Source of the DNA: Nymphaea colorata
Lineage: Eukaryota; Streptophyta; Magnoliopsida; Nymphaeales; Nymphaeaceae
Direction of reading: 5' to 3'
Length of the DNA stretch: 64,000 nucleotides
Assembly: GCF_008831285.2 (NCBI RefSeq)
Contig: NC_045145.1
Coordinates: 7,626,802 to 7,690,801 of the forward strand
The notes beneath the pieces are model-generated. The model made no database searches, was not told where the DNA came from, and saw nothing but the letters and a program-made list of their open reading frames with translations. Shown piece by piece: positions 34,578 to 46,364 of the stretch (position 1 is the stretch's first letter; the number at the start of each line of letters is the position of its first letter). Made by a program: the position numbers and the translations under genes.

Positions 34578-36863
34578 GGGCCCGTTTGATGGGCCGGAAA
34601 AATACTGTAGCGCAAGAAGGAAATTTCAAATTTCAAAAATTTTCCGATTCATCAAACGCGGAAAAATATTTTTGCCCGTTAAACCTGAAAACGGAAATTT
34701 TTTTCCACCGCGAGAGGTGGAAATATCTTTCGAGAAATATTTTTTTGCCCGTTAGGGCTTGCCTCGTCCTGCTGCTGCTGCGTTTTTCTCCTTCCCTCTC
34801 CCTCTCTCCTCCTCGTCACAGAGACCGTCTCTCCTCCGCTGGACAGCCGTGATCCTCCAGCCATCCGCCAGTGAGGCTCCACCGTCTCTGTCCCATTATT
34901 TCCCCTTTGAAACGGTGAGCCTCCACCGTCTCTGTCCCATTATTTTCCCTTTGAAACGGTGAGCCTCCACCGTCTACATGTCTGCTCTCTTTATTTGCCA
35001 CTAGTTATGCTCTTCTTTTGCCGCTTGTTTTATTATTTGATAAATTTTACTTGTTTGACATAAATGTAGCAGACCGAGGGTTTAACTCTGTGCTATTTGC
35101 AGGAAATTTGTTGTGAAATAAAATTTGTAGCTTAGTAATCTATTGGCAATAGGTTTCTAAAGTTTGGTTTTCCCTTGCATTGGCAATGCGGTGTTTTTTT
35201 TTGGGGAGGATTTTGAAGCCTGTGTGATTTTTATGGTTGAAAGCCTGTTATATTGGTTATAAATAAAGTCCAGCGCCAAGATTTTGGTTCTCGTTCGTGT
35301 TGATATGCAACTTGGTGATTTGTTTTGGGATGATTTATGAAGAAATTTATAATTTTTATGGTATTATGGGTTGTACAGTCCATTTTCTGATTACTGGATT
35401 TGGCTTGGTGGTGGTTATATTGCTGTTATATCATGGCTTGGAGTCTTGTTGTGTAAGAGACTAGAGCTGTATTTTCCTTCCAATTGGGAATATTCTTAGA
35501 TGGGGTATTTTAGATACTGTGGTTCTGAATCTTTGATCAGCATTCGTGTTTGGGTTTGCTCAAGTACATTGATGTTATGTCCATGAACAAACTGAATCAG
35601 TATTTTGGTTGTTAGTTTGTCATCATCTCAGTCACTTAAAAGTCTGATTTTCCTTCATTTGGGAAATCATACCTGTTTTGACCTCTGTCGGAGAGAAAAA
35701 GATTTGTCCAGCGAGCTGAAAGTGAAGATCGAGGACCTGAAAGCCAAAATAGAATCCCTTGGGAACCAGAAGTTTGAGCTGAAGAGCAACCATGTAGAAA
35801 TGCAATCACTGACAACTTCTCTCAAGAAAAGCATCGAGCCCTTGGTGCAGAGGTGGAGGAGAAGTAGCAACAGATAGAAAACCTCAGCAGGAAAAAAGGC
35901 CTCTCGAGGAAAATGTATATGCAACTGATAGCATTGAGAGAAATCTTGAACACAAAGAACATGAGATCCATGAACATAATTGACCTCTTGCTGAACCTTG
36001 ATTTGTTTAGTTACATGCTAAATAGATTCAAGTTTAGATGCTGATATCGAATTTAAGTTGCTTAAATTATCCTTTATGACTACTTTATTGTATCATGTAT
36101 GTTTGAGTTGCTTGATGAAAGAATCAATTAGGATTACAAGCTTGGTTAAAATATGACTAAAAATGACAAATTATGTCATTCCATAGAGATTGACTTGTCA
36201 AGAACTAGATATTTAAGGATTGAGACCGAAATTTAATGAAGGTTGCTTTCATTTCAAGGCAAGCAGTTGTAATGAACAGACAAATTTATCGGAATATTGA
36301 TTTTTTGTGTAATTGTATAAGGAAGAAAGCGATGAAAGAAAAGTAAGAAATCAACAAGAAACCAGAAGGAACCAAGTTTAGCCTAATTTACAAATTAAAT
36401 AGGTTGAATTGTGATGGTTTTGTGTGGTCTGATATTATATGTTTGATTATGCAAATCTTGATTGAATTATGTGAATTAAACTAAGAACCTGCTCATTGAG
36501 TCATTAATTGCTTCAGTTGTAAAAGTGGCACCCTTATTTTGATTAAGGTGACTTCACATTTTCTATGGTAGACATTTTCTTATGCAGGTCATTCATTTGT
36601 CTTCATGTCGTTATTTTCTTATGCATGTTCTTCATTTGTAAATCCGGACAAATGTTTCCATATCATCAAACTAAGAATTAAATTTCTGGAAATATATTTC
36701 TGTACCATCAAACTCAGAAATATAGAATTGGAAACATATTTCTGAGTCATCACACACACACCAAAATTGGAATCGGAAAAATTTTTCTCATTCCATTTTT
36801 TCATTTCCCAGCTTTCCAGCAATATATTTCCAGAAATTTTTTTTCAGGCCATCAAACGGCCCC
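34578..36863. mobile_element. PIF/Harbinger-like TIR element (2286 bp), probably non-autonomous
   Basis: The left end GGGCCCGTTTGATGG and right end CCATCAAACGGCCCC are inverted repeats with one mismatch in 15. TTA stands on both sides (34575-34577 and 36864-36866), the target duplication typical of PIF/Harbinger elements. Subterminal regions repeat ATCAAAC and GGAAATAT-type words in both orientations. No transposase is visible. The interior holds a coiled-coil-coding piece at 35680-35930. The insertion is inside viral ORF2. Confidence 0.8.
35605..35935 (+). pseudogene. coiled-coil fragment inside the TIR element
   Basis: An open frame reads REKDLSSELKVKIEDLKAKI and continues for about 30 more Leu/Lys/Glu-rich residues, a clear heptad pattern. 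It then loses the frame near 35840, where a second frame continues with coiled-coil composition. It looks like part of a host gene picked up by the transposon (Pack-type). I do not recognise the source gene. Confidence 0.45.
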
Positions 36864-37374
36864 TTAGACATTGAAACTATTCCTCCTTCGTATGAATACC
36901 CTTATGACGCGAAACATGAGATCACAATCAACATCTATACTTCACAATTTTCCCTGCAAACACGTATTCCTAAAGAAACTCTTTGAACTTTTCTCATTAC
37001 TAAAGATGTATATTCACAACTAAAGCGTTGGAGAGCTTATACCATTGTTGTAGACCTACATGCCCGGTGGACAAGATCTACTTGTATGGTAGCTGAAGAT
37101 AAAAATACATGCATCTTTCTAGCAGATACTTGGCTTACTGAGAAATTTTACATTCCTTTCCAAAGTATCTTACAGATAAACCCTGGCCTCTGTGAACACT
37201 TCTGCCAAATCTATGACAGTAGTCCTGCAGAATGGACCGGTAATGACCAAAATGTCGAAGCAGTCATTCACAGAGACGACAATGAAGATGAGTTGAATGT
37301 TGGTGATGAAGGAGAATGAGATAATAATGAACAATACGAGGAAGAAATTATAGAAGAAATTGGCAATAACTAGA

Positions 37375-37557
37375 AAAAAGTAGGGACGAAGCTGCTGAGT
37401 CCTTAACCCTGCAGCCTAACGTTTGTCAAGACTGGAAAAACTTGGCCCTTGTAAGTTATGATTAAACTTTTCATGGGTACAGTGCTTCCCATGTAAAACG
37501 TAAGCATCATCCGTTTGAGAAAAAACGTGATAAACTTCTCTTTGGGAAAATCCACCA
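37375..37557 (+). other. viral intergenic region of part B, truncated
   Basis: This stretch is about 96% identical to 30446-30626 (6-7 differences in ~181 nt by eye). It starts AGTAGGGACGAAGCTG, and the similarity stops abruptly at about 37557. This is the right border of the viral locus as far as I can follow it; no promoter or terminal block is present. Confidence 0.8.
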
Positions 37558-38480
37558 ATAAGGTGCTTCAACTGCGGTATATGTAGAAGAAGCTGGTACA
37601 CAGAACTGGCGGAAGGGCCTATCAAATCATCCCTCCCTTGCAGCTTGGATGATCGGCTTTCCTGTACCTATCGCATAGTCGTTTCCCGAGCAGATAGCAT
37701 GCACCACCTTGCGAAAAGAAAAAGATAGAACATGAGACTTCGGGAACTCAAGCCCCTTCATTCGGAGGTAACCACAGACTCAAGGATCACTCGTGCTGGC
37801 TCGAATTCCTAAAGAATTGCTATTTTGTTTTGTCTTTTCAAAAGTACTAGTGACATACAATTTTTGGTATCCAGCCCTAGATCTGGTTGAAGAAGCACTA
37901 GTTTACCCAGTACTTTCCAATGCTACAAGGCTACGAGAGGACCGAGCGAAAATGACCGAACAGTTTTCAGGTCTCTTCCACGAATGGAAAAAGATGGTGA
38001 GTGGATTCCACGTGCTCAACCGGAGACCTGCGTCAGAAAAAGGTCCTTTTGGCGGAGAAAGATGTATCGATGGGAACTTCGATGAAGAGCTTGAAACAAC
38101 AAACATTGCATTGGAACCTCTCCACAGCTCCCGTTCTCCGAAGATCAAAATTGGGGTTCCCAATGCTTGGCTTCCGAAACAAAGGCTTTGAAGACATAGA
38201 TTCAAGACAAGTTTTCATGGAAGGCCCGGGCCGCGTTAGAGGGGTTTTCTGTTTCACAAAGTGGTCAAAGACAGAGGGCAGCATTTTCTTCTCTTCGTGA
38301 GAACTTCTGGATCAAAGTCAAGCACGAGAGGTATCAAACTTTCCTGCATGAGCTACTGCTCAAGTCGAGCTCTAGTTAAGTCAGGCGTCCAGTATGAGCG
38401 TCCCGCAAAGCCCGTTGGATTGGATAGTCTCATTGGTCTGTTGGGTCAGAAGGTCTTGCTTCCTATTTGTTAATTAATTT
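37558..38480 (+). other. unidentified open frames, possible gene fragment
   Basis: Two overlapping plus-strand frames (37793-38191 and 38001-38300) have fairly normal, non-repetitive composition, for example KMTEQFSGLFHEWKKM near 37960. A frame change between them would fit a decayed exon series. I recognise no family, and no splice model is compelling. Confidence 0.3.
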
Positions 38481-41143
38481 CTGGTCTACACGACTTCGGG
38501 CAGATAAAGCAGCTACTAAAGCCATGCCTATCAATCGAGTAGGTGATTTTGGATAGTTTTGAACTACCGCGGACTTGTTTCATAGCTCTCAGCCAGACAA
38601 ATGATCTTTCGTTGTTTAGATTTGGTTAGTTGCTGTTGTATACTGAATTATAATTTTATGTTGCTTTTCAGGATTAGTAGATTATTTGGAAAACTTTAGA
38701 TAGGGATTTGCATTTGAGTTTGTACAATTAAACTTTTTTAGGTATAAAGCTCAATTTGTGATGGCACATGTACTGGGTTCATATCATTTCTTTTTTCATT
38801 TTTTTATTGCAGACAGTTGAATTTGGCATTCTTCATATATTTCTGCTATGTATCCTTGACATACTTTTAAAAATTAAAGTTATTCAACTGCTGTTTGCTG
38901 GACCTCTCTAGTATTGGTGCAAGAGAAGCAAAGTTTGTGTGCTGGTTTCCAACTTAGCCACATGGAATGACGATGCTGTTTCTAGTTCTTTAGAGAGTGT
39001 TAGCTATTGGGTTGAGGGCTTGCCATTTGTCCACTCATTGAGTGGTTACTGAAAATTTTATTTGGCAACTAGCCCCACAAGAACACCTGTGAGGTTCTAT
39101 GAGAGTACATTTGAAGATTTAAATTGCAAAGAGCTACCAGGTTTCTCTTTTTCTCTCATATGCAAATCAGTGGAAGAGCTAGAAAGTTGAGCCACAGGGG
39201 CCACTGTCTTGCCATTTAGTAAAATATAAAATGTTGTTGCATGTAAAATTTTCCTGAAATAGAAGATGTGGTTTCTTCTTTTGAGGAAAAAAAAGCTGTT
39301 TTTATCTATTATGAACAAGGCAGTAATTGTTGTACTATAATATTCAATAGCAATGTTATTTTGCGCTATTCTATATTTCTAAAATCCAATTAATTCTAAA
39401 ACTTCACACCTTTTTCATTACCTTATATTGTTTTCTTTATATTTATAAAGCTCTCCTAAAAAGTTTGAAAACCTCATTCAGTTTATTTACCAGAATTTTT
39501 TAAAATGTGGTTTTAAGTTACAATGTTTATCCTTATGTCTTTCAGAACATGCACGAACAAGGTGTTCTTGCTTTCAACATTCTGAAAATGGGAATCCAAC
39601 ACTTTCTATATGCAATGAAGAACCATGGGAGGACTAGACCGGTTAAATTTAATGGGGCCCTCTAGAAAGAAGCCAACCGCCATGGCCGTGCCTTACAAAG
39701 ACAACATCATGAGAAAAAATCATAGCTTTGAAAGGGAGAAGGACGGCTTAAAGCACGTGACAGCACCAAAGGAGCAGGGCAAAGCCAAAAGAAGGAAAAC
39801 GTCTAGATTTCAGTCTTCTTCTTCGCCGACGAATATTTGTACTTGCTTGTCACCCACATCTCCTCTTCCCACCCCGATTTCAGGAAGCTGCACTTAAAGT
39901 CTTTTCTTTCAATACAGTAGAAACAAGTTTGATTGTTTTTTCCCTCTTCTTCTTTAAATTGGAAAAACATGTTGCTTGTCCTAAACAAAAGAAAGAGTTG
40001 CTGCTCAATGTGAATATTCTTTTGATTAAACTCAATTTTCCCCAATGGAAGATGCTTTCTTTGGTTTTTGTGGCAACTTCAGAGGCATCAAACAGTTGGA
40101 TGCATGATGCCCTTTTTTTTCTTCCTTTTGTTATTTTTTCTTCCACTTTAGGTTAAATAACTCTCTGTGAATGTCTTGTGAGGAACACGGCCTTCATGTT
40201 GACTCATCATCCTTCAACTTGAAGGTCTTGAAGTACAATGGCTCATCACTAATAGAATTCATGCGGCGATCGTAAAATGAAAAAGTGGGGAAGTAGGGCT
40301 CAGAGGAGTTTGACTTTTTTTTTTCTCTTCTCAATGCGGTAATCTCATACACTCTTGGTCTTGGATCGGCCACAATAAATTAAGTAAAAAAAATACATTC
40401 TTTTATTATCTTGTTGCAACATTTCCTCCTCGTTACCAATACAAGATTATTGCAGTGAGCATTTGATAAGAATAATACTTTGTGAATTGTTGGGTTACGT
40501 TTTCAAAATACATGACGTAAAAGTTAACATAACATAATGTCAACAATTAGACGTTAGACATGATTACACATTGTGTTTTGAAACAATAATATAAAGGTTT
40601 TGAAATACATTTTACAAGCACACAATGTTCCTCTTATCAAACACACTGCCATTCATTTTATTCTCTTAGCTATCTGTTGCCTAATGGGTCAATATCTGTG
40701 AAAACAACAACAGTAACAACCTGATTTGATATCCCAACTAAACTAAACCTGATTATTTCAGTCTCAACCAGTCTAGGTCCTATGTGTGTGTGTGTGCAAC
40801 ACAATGGTTCAAGCCGGTTGAAGATCGTGGCATAATGTCAAGTAAGTCTTTCATATATATGGGGAAGAAAAGGAAGACAAGGCATGCTTTGTTGGAATAA
40901 TATATCTGCCCACTGTCTTAATCCTCCTGAAAAATAAAACGAGCAAAAAATAAAGAAATAAAGTAAAGAAAAAAAAAAGATCCCTAGGACTAAAGCATTG
41001 ATAAGTCAAATTTTCTAACTTGGCCACAGCAAGATTCTATTCCATACAGCTCACACAAATTCGTTTTGGCCTTTTCCCACATGATCATGGCTACAAATAA
41101 GGCCTCCAGAGGAGGAAGAACACCATTAATCTCGACGTCGCCC
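38481..41143. other. AT-rich stretch with no clear gene
   Basis: No domain is recognisable. A possible exon remnant lies at 39547-39660 (HEQGVLAFNILKMGIQHFLY, plus strand). A (TG)n run lies near 40783. Short open frames on both strands look random. Confidence 0.45.
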
Positions 41144-42079
41144 ATGGAAGAAACCAGGCCGCTCCTCTTCTTCCTGGTCTCTGCTTCTGTCCTTCTCCAT
41201 GGGGCTTCAAGTAAAGCGCCAAAGGTAGGTATACTTGATCTGATAGTCCATGATTAGTAGTTAAAATTTATTGACCTCTTCTTAGTTGTTACTATCTGTT
41301 AATAATGAGAATTATATTGATAAAGTTCTTGTGATAAAAGACCATCGAATTAGATTTCATAGAATTGTTGGGCGTAATTGACCATTTCCAAAACCAAATG
41401 AATTTTGAGTCCAGTTTTTCCATGAATTTAAGAGTTTACCGAGAATTAGATTGCTTTTTTCCTACATTCTATTTTTCTTTTCCAAAGAAATCGTAGGCAT
41501 TTTGGTATCCAACCCTTAGCTTATTGGGTGTATCTCCTAGCTATGCACATGTTGTATACATGGGAAGTACGTTGAGTAGCAGCAACGAAGTTGAAGGAGA
41601 AAATTATGAGGAAGCAAACCACTTGAAGTTATTGTCATCCGTTATTCCATGGCAAGAAAGTCGCTTGTAATTGTTTCATTAACTTGAGAAAGGAATCACT
41701 TAATCTATGATTTTATTGTACAGTGAGGGCAGTGCGCGGGTGTCATTAATTCATGTGTATACGCACTGCCTAAGAGGATTTGCTACCATGCTCACAACGA
41801 AAGAGGCGGACACATTGTCCAGTAAATTATTTTCCTTGGTCCTCAGGGGATTTCCAGAATCTGTAACTGAAGATAACCTGACACACTATTTAATGTTTGG
41901 CAGAATATCCCATAATCCTATCGGTTTTCCCTCATCCAGTTCTTAGACCTCATACAACATGTTCATGAGACTTCTTGCAAGTTGTGTTCGGTGAGCTGGG
42001 GGCAAAGCTTGCGACGTCACCGGTCAATGGGGACATAATAATCAGAATGATCAATACAGGTGAATCCTGATCCAGAGAA
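41144..42079 (+). pseudogene. subtilisin-like serine protease (subtilase), truncated pseudogene
   Basis: The first exon (41144-41224) encodes METRP-type start and signal peptide (LLFFLVSASVLLHGASS) and ends at a GT donor. Further on come SYAHVVYMGS and NHLKLLSSVIPWQ (41540-41655), then SLIHVYTHCLRGFATMLTTKEADTLS (41740-41820). These are, in order, the start and core of the plant subtilase I9 propeptide. At 42023-42060 a block reads NGDIIIRMINTG, matching the DxTG segment with the catalytic Asp. That residue is Asn here, and a stop follows at once. Introns are short and partly decayed, and nothing of the later catalytic domain (His, Ser) is seen. Intact subtilases are secreted proteases of the apoplast. 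Confidence 0.75.
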
Positions 42080-42411
42080 AATTATTTGTTTCTCTTAACC
42101 AGAATGATTTTGAACGTGTCGCTGCTTGTTTCCCATACTCCATTTCAAGTCTCCAGTCCCTTTAGAAAATTATTCATTCGGAGAAGGCCCAATCTGTTAA
42201 ATATGTCAAGCTATATGTTTGAGTGATGGAGAAGAAGGCGTGACTCGGACCTTTTGTCTTAGACATACTCTTGCCATTCCAACACAGGGGAAGGCATTTG
42301 GACAACCTTCAAAGAACATATGACATTAAAGTGCACAAGCTTTTGTCGCACTTGTGGTGGTGTTACATAGCTTTCACCAGCATTCGACTGCACAATAAAT
42401 ACTTCAAGGGG
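42080..42411. other. no gene seen
   Basis: Between the subtilase remnant and the SINE-like piece I recognise nothing. It may contain further decayed subtilase sequence. Confidence 0.4.
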
Positions 42412-42515
42412 CATAGTTTAACCAGGTAGCATGGTGGTTTACACTCAAAAAATCTAGGTTTGAGTCTCATGTTCTAGGTGTTACGCCTCTAGGCCACAAA
42501 TGGTGGCAAGTGCAA
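42412..42515 (+). repeat. tRNA-derived SINE-like fragment
   Basis: GGTAGCATGGTGG resembles a tRNA A box, and GGTTTGAGTCTC, about 30 bp later (42470), resembles a B box. The piece is cut off by the chromovirus LTR at 42516, so no tail or target duplication can be checked. A decayed tRNA gene is less likely because no cloverleaf can be drawn. Confidence 0.4.
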
Positions 42516-45500
42516 TGATGCAGACCTTCCTATAGGGAGGCCAAGAACCAGGGCCAGGATGGCCAAGCGAGGCCAAGAGAGCCGAGCGCCTTCGGCCAGG
42601 TTTGCGGCCAGCATAATGGAAAGCGTAGATGTGCTAAAGGAGGCTAACGCAGAACTTGAAGTTGATGCAGCGGGCAGTGTGGGCGGAGCATCATCAGCGG
42701 AGTGCAGGCAGCGGGCTGAAGACTTCAAGGCTGAGCAGGCACGGGAACTAGATCTAGATCCAATTATAGCGAGTTCGAACCCTGAGTCTAGTCCTGAACC
42801 GGTCCACGCGTGGCAAGCCTAAGGCCGAACTTAGGTAGGTTATATGGCTGAACCCGCAAGAGAGAAGCCAAACTCACTGAACATCCGAGACATCTTGTCT
42901 CGATTTCCCTTTCATGCATTTGCTTATAGTCGAGTCCTTTATTTCAGCAAGTGTCTCGGTTCATGTGTTAGAACCGGTTTTATTTCAAGTACTTAAACTC
43001 TTTTGTAAGTCTTTTTTCATTATGCAATCAAGAATTAGAAGTTGAGTTTTTTTGTGAATTGGCTCTTGCCTCTCTCTTCCTCTCATTGTCTTACCACCGG
43101 TGATGGGAATCCCATGGCTCCCACCCATGGCTCTGGTTGAAGCAAAACAGGTTTGGAGACGACCTTTGAGGCCACCAGAAATCCTCTTAGAGCGTCTTCA
43201 TCCTACGCACAAATTCCCCAACCAAATCGCCATCTACTCACGGTGCAACTTCTTCATCCCCGGAAGGCTTGACGGAAATCGACTCGTGGCTCTAGTCGAC
43301 TAGTAAGCAAGCAACGACTCCGGCTGCTAGAGATTAAGGGCAGAGCTTAAGACAGGTTATGATCGGCCCTAGTATGCTTCTTAATCTCTGTCAAAAACAG
43401 AGTAAGAAACGACGGAAAGGTAGATCACAGCCTAGTCTATAGGACTGATTGTCAAGGTGAGAATCGGAAGGTTCATCCTGAGAATTCTGTCCTCGGATTT
43501 CTGTGAATTTGGCGGTGAATCAACCTGAGAATTCTGTCCTCGGCAGCAGCAAGTCACTTCGCATCAAATCGAGAATTGTTGTCTAGAAAAGGAGATGGAT
43601 TTTCCCCAAGAGCCGACCCTTAATCAACCACATCGCTCGCTCGGCTTGGTGGAAACAAAGCAGTGCCTGGGCGGAAGTTGCAGGCGAAATCTGAAGCAAC
43701 GAAGGGTGAATTTCACTCTCTAATTCACCCCAGCATAATCACCCAGATCTTAGCAACATCCCCACCAAGTTGCAGGCGAATCCAACCAGCCATCACGAAG
43801 AACTCGCTCCCAGTCAGAAATCTGTGTGCTTCCACCGGAGTAACCAATCGCTGTTACTTTTCCGAACAGTTTTAGGTCCAGCATGATCATTTCAGTGGAT
43901 TCCCGATTTGCCCATGGTCAGTTTGATTCATTATCAGAGTTCGAATTAATTGGCAATGGTATTCCCGTCAAGAGAGCACTAAATTGAGTTAAGGAGAGGG
44001 TGCAGGCTGCAACCGTTAGCAGCCTCCCCTTGAGCTCCCTGTCTTAAAAGACGAGAGTTACAAATCCCTCCTCCGAGTGTCTCTTCAGCCGTTCACCTCC
44101 ACTTGCAGCATCATCAGCCATCATTGAGGATTTAAGGTACGTATTCAATTTCCTTAGCTAGGGAGACCCTTCTCAAACCTCTTACCCTCTTCACCACTCA
44201 TAACCGACCCTTTCCGCTTCACGCAAGCCTTAATCAACCTCCACCTAATGCTAACTCCTCCTCCTCATCATTACTAGCCTTCACCCATCATTAGTGAACC
44301 ACTCCCCATGCATGTCTCTTGACTTAAACCCCTTAGCCTAACTGATCCTAATCATTAGTGCCATCTTCTCTCGTGTAACTCTCCACCCTATCTCACACAA
44401 CCATTCACTTATCTCTAAGTCATAACTGATCCTCTTAGCAATTAACCTCCATCTCACGTCTAGACCAAGCCCACTCCACTACCGAACCACTTCCAACTAG
44501 ACCTAACCCGCTTCACCTAAACCGAGCCAACCAAAACCTATACCAAGTTCACCTCCATGTTCTGAGCTCGGCTTGTCCCCTTGGAGTCTAACTAGTTGGG
44601 TTCCCTCTCCAAGGACTGGTCGTGTGCATCTCAGTTCACCACCTCCACTTCATCGGACAACCTCTTCATGCAGCCGCCATTACTGTACCCTTCCACCGAA
44701 GATAGTCATAAGCACCAAGGCGACCTCGGCCAGGCTGACCGAGCCCCTGCCTCCATCCGGGCACTCATCCATCATGTTGCTGTCTCTCTTGTCGTCCGAG
44801 GCCTGCAGCAACCACACTCCATCAATCAGGTGTAGCCGGCAGCCCTAGTGCCGTCCCCTTCCATTGCCGGGACACTCCATCTCTCTCGGCCAGCTTCCAC
44901 CTGTCCACAAGCTATCCTAGGCCAGGTGGGCCGAGCCTTCGTTCCACCTCCTTGCTGAGATATTCGAGAGTGGCTTTGCCACTGGTGTTCTCTTGGAGTG
45001 GCTTTGCCACTGGTTTACTCTCAGGTCTATTGCTGTTTAAGTCGATCTCTCAATGGCTAGGTAACTTCTCAACATCCTATAGATCGGGGTTACAGGTGTA
45101 ATTATTTTCTAAACCAGGCTCTAGCCAATTGCTACTGTCGGTAGTCCCTCCAAGGCACCTTGTCACGGACACAGCTGCGGGTAGCTAGACGACCAAAGGA
45201 AAAGGGTATGGTTTGGCCATTATAGGGATTGTATGAATGGTTTGTGAATGAATGTTGAGTGAGTTGTGAGAGTTAAATTTGTATCGCTCACGTTTGTATG
45301 AGCCTTGATCCCCTTACTGTTGAAGTAGGATTTAAACCGTGGGTCTGGAAAAACACACTTGTATCTTTTACCTTGGGTACTATTAAGCCGTGGTTGCTGT
45401 CCGGTGGGGATATAATTTGTAAATATAATTTGCTTAAGTTTGGACTTTAGGCTCCCGCAAGTTGATTATGGACTTGGGATCTATTCTCGAGCATAGAAAT

Positions 45501-45526
45501 CACTAGCCGGGTCAAGGTTCCCACCA
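42516..45526 (+). repeat. chromovirus 5' LTR (3011 bp)
   Basis: Begins TGATGCAGACC and ends CCCACCA just before the primer site. Open frames within it (for example 42559-42822 and 43663-43875) recur in altered form in the 3' LTR and are not genes. The base before the LTR leaves TGCAA as the candidate left target duplication. Confidence 0.9.
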
Positions 45527-45528
45527 GT

Positions 45529-45540
45529 TGGTATCAGAGC
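45529..45540 (+). promoter_or_regulatory. chromovirus primer-binding site
   Basis: TGGTATCAGAGC starts 2 nt after the LTR end and matches the complement of initiator tRNA-Met, as is usual for chromoviruses. Confidence 0.92.
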
Positions 45541-46364
45541 TCACTTGCGGCAGCCAGTGGTAGATTTCAGTTGGGTTTTCAGATTGTTGCAGAGGACTTT
45601 TTAGTTTGGCAACAGATTATGTCAGATTTTTGTTGAGTTTAGGAAGTATACACTCAGATTTCATAGTAGGTTGTGTTAGAATAGCAGCCATCTCAAGAAA
45701 AGTGAGAACAGTTCAGACCAATCAAACAAGTAAATCAGGCAAGTTTCTGGTGATCTGTGAGCGAGCTCCCTACCCACATGTTTGTAAATATTTTGGACAC
45801 ATTCTGTCCAAATTTTGTGAGAAATGGAGTTCATTTGGCATAGCAAAGGTAAAATTACATATTCAGCAGCCAGTGTATTACAGTTTCTGAAAGACCAGAA
45901 ACTATGCCGGATTCCAGTGGCCGGTGCTGTCACCTCCATCATCGGAGTTGGTTGAGTTTAGGCTTGTTGGAAGTGTCTCTTCTCAGGTATCTCCAGCTAA
46001 AATTTCTAATTTTTTGGTGCTACGGTTGAAAAGTTATGATTTTTTGAGTGGACCCCTATTGCTAGAAGTTTCCTGCACGGTTGAAGAACGGGCGACAAGC
46101 TTGATAACTGAGGTCCAGGCGTGACTTTCTTTGCAGTACTTGGTGCCATTGGATTTCCTAGCATGTCTAGTATTTTTCAGCCAAGTTTCATGATTTTTAG
46201 AGATCTGGACGTGAAGTTATTGAATTTACAAGCCGTGCTGGTTTTCTGAAGAATTTCCGGTGACCAGCACAATGACAAGTGGTTTCCTCTTCAGTCGTTA
46301 GCAGCAGCAGCAGTTCGTTGATTGTTTGATCTGTCGTGCTACAGGACTAAGAGCAGAATTTTCA
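45541..46364 (+). other. chromovirus leader
   Basis: This is the untranslated region between primer site and gag. No gene is recognised in it. Confidence 0.6.

Larger units (their letters stand above)
33699..37319 (+). pseudogene. viral ORF2 of part B, interrupted by a TIR transposon
   Basis: The same frame is open, apart from in-frame stops (33738, 33834, 34443 and about 36984), from ATG 33699 to 34577 and again from 36864 to 37319. The insertion between them, with its 3-bp duplication, is 2289 bp long, a multiple of three. It shares with part A the order: hydrophobic N-terminal part, a coiled coil (about 33960-34150), the motif NSFCECEQGFSII, an aromatic-rich region with YPYDAKHEI, and an acidic end. 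By eye protein identity with part A is roughly 35-45% in the best-aligned stretch, far lower than that of the adjacent noncoding DNA. The function is unknown. Confidence 0.68.

Noticed and set aside
34679-35001. Short overlapping frames near the left end of the TIR element
   Set aside because: Low-complexity Ser/Arg/Pro translations of a CT-rich, locally duplicated stretch.
37416-37625. Minus-strand ORF over the part B common region
   Set aside because: It lies in noncoding viral DNA, and the homologous stretch at 30472-30657 gives a different peptide.
42412-42480. A tRNA gene
   Set aside because: A- and B-box-like words are present, but no acceptor, anticodon or T stem pairs could be formed.
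42559-42822. Open frame in the chromovirus 5' LTR (and 51190-51420 in the 3' LTR)
   Set aside because: Present in both LTRs, without a domain, and altered by substitutions without sign of protein-level conservation.
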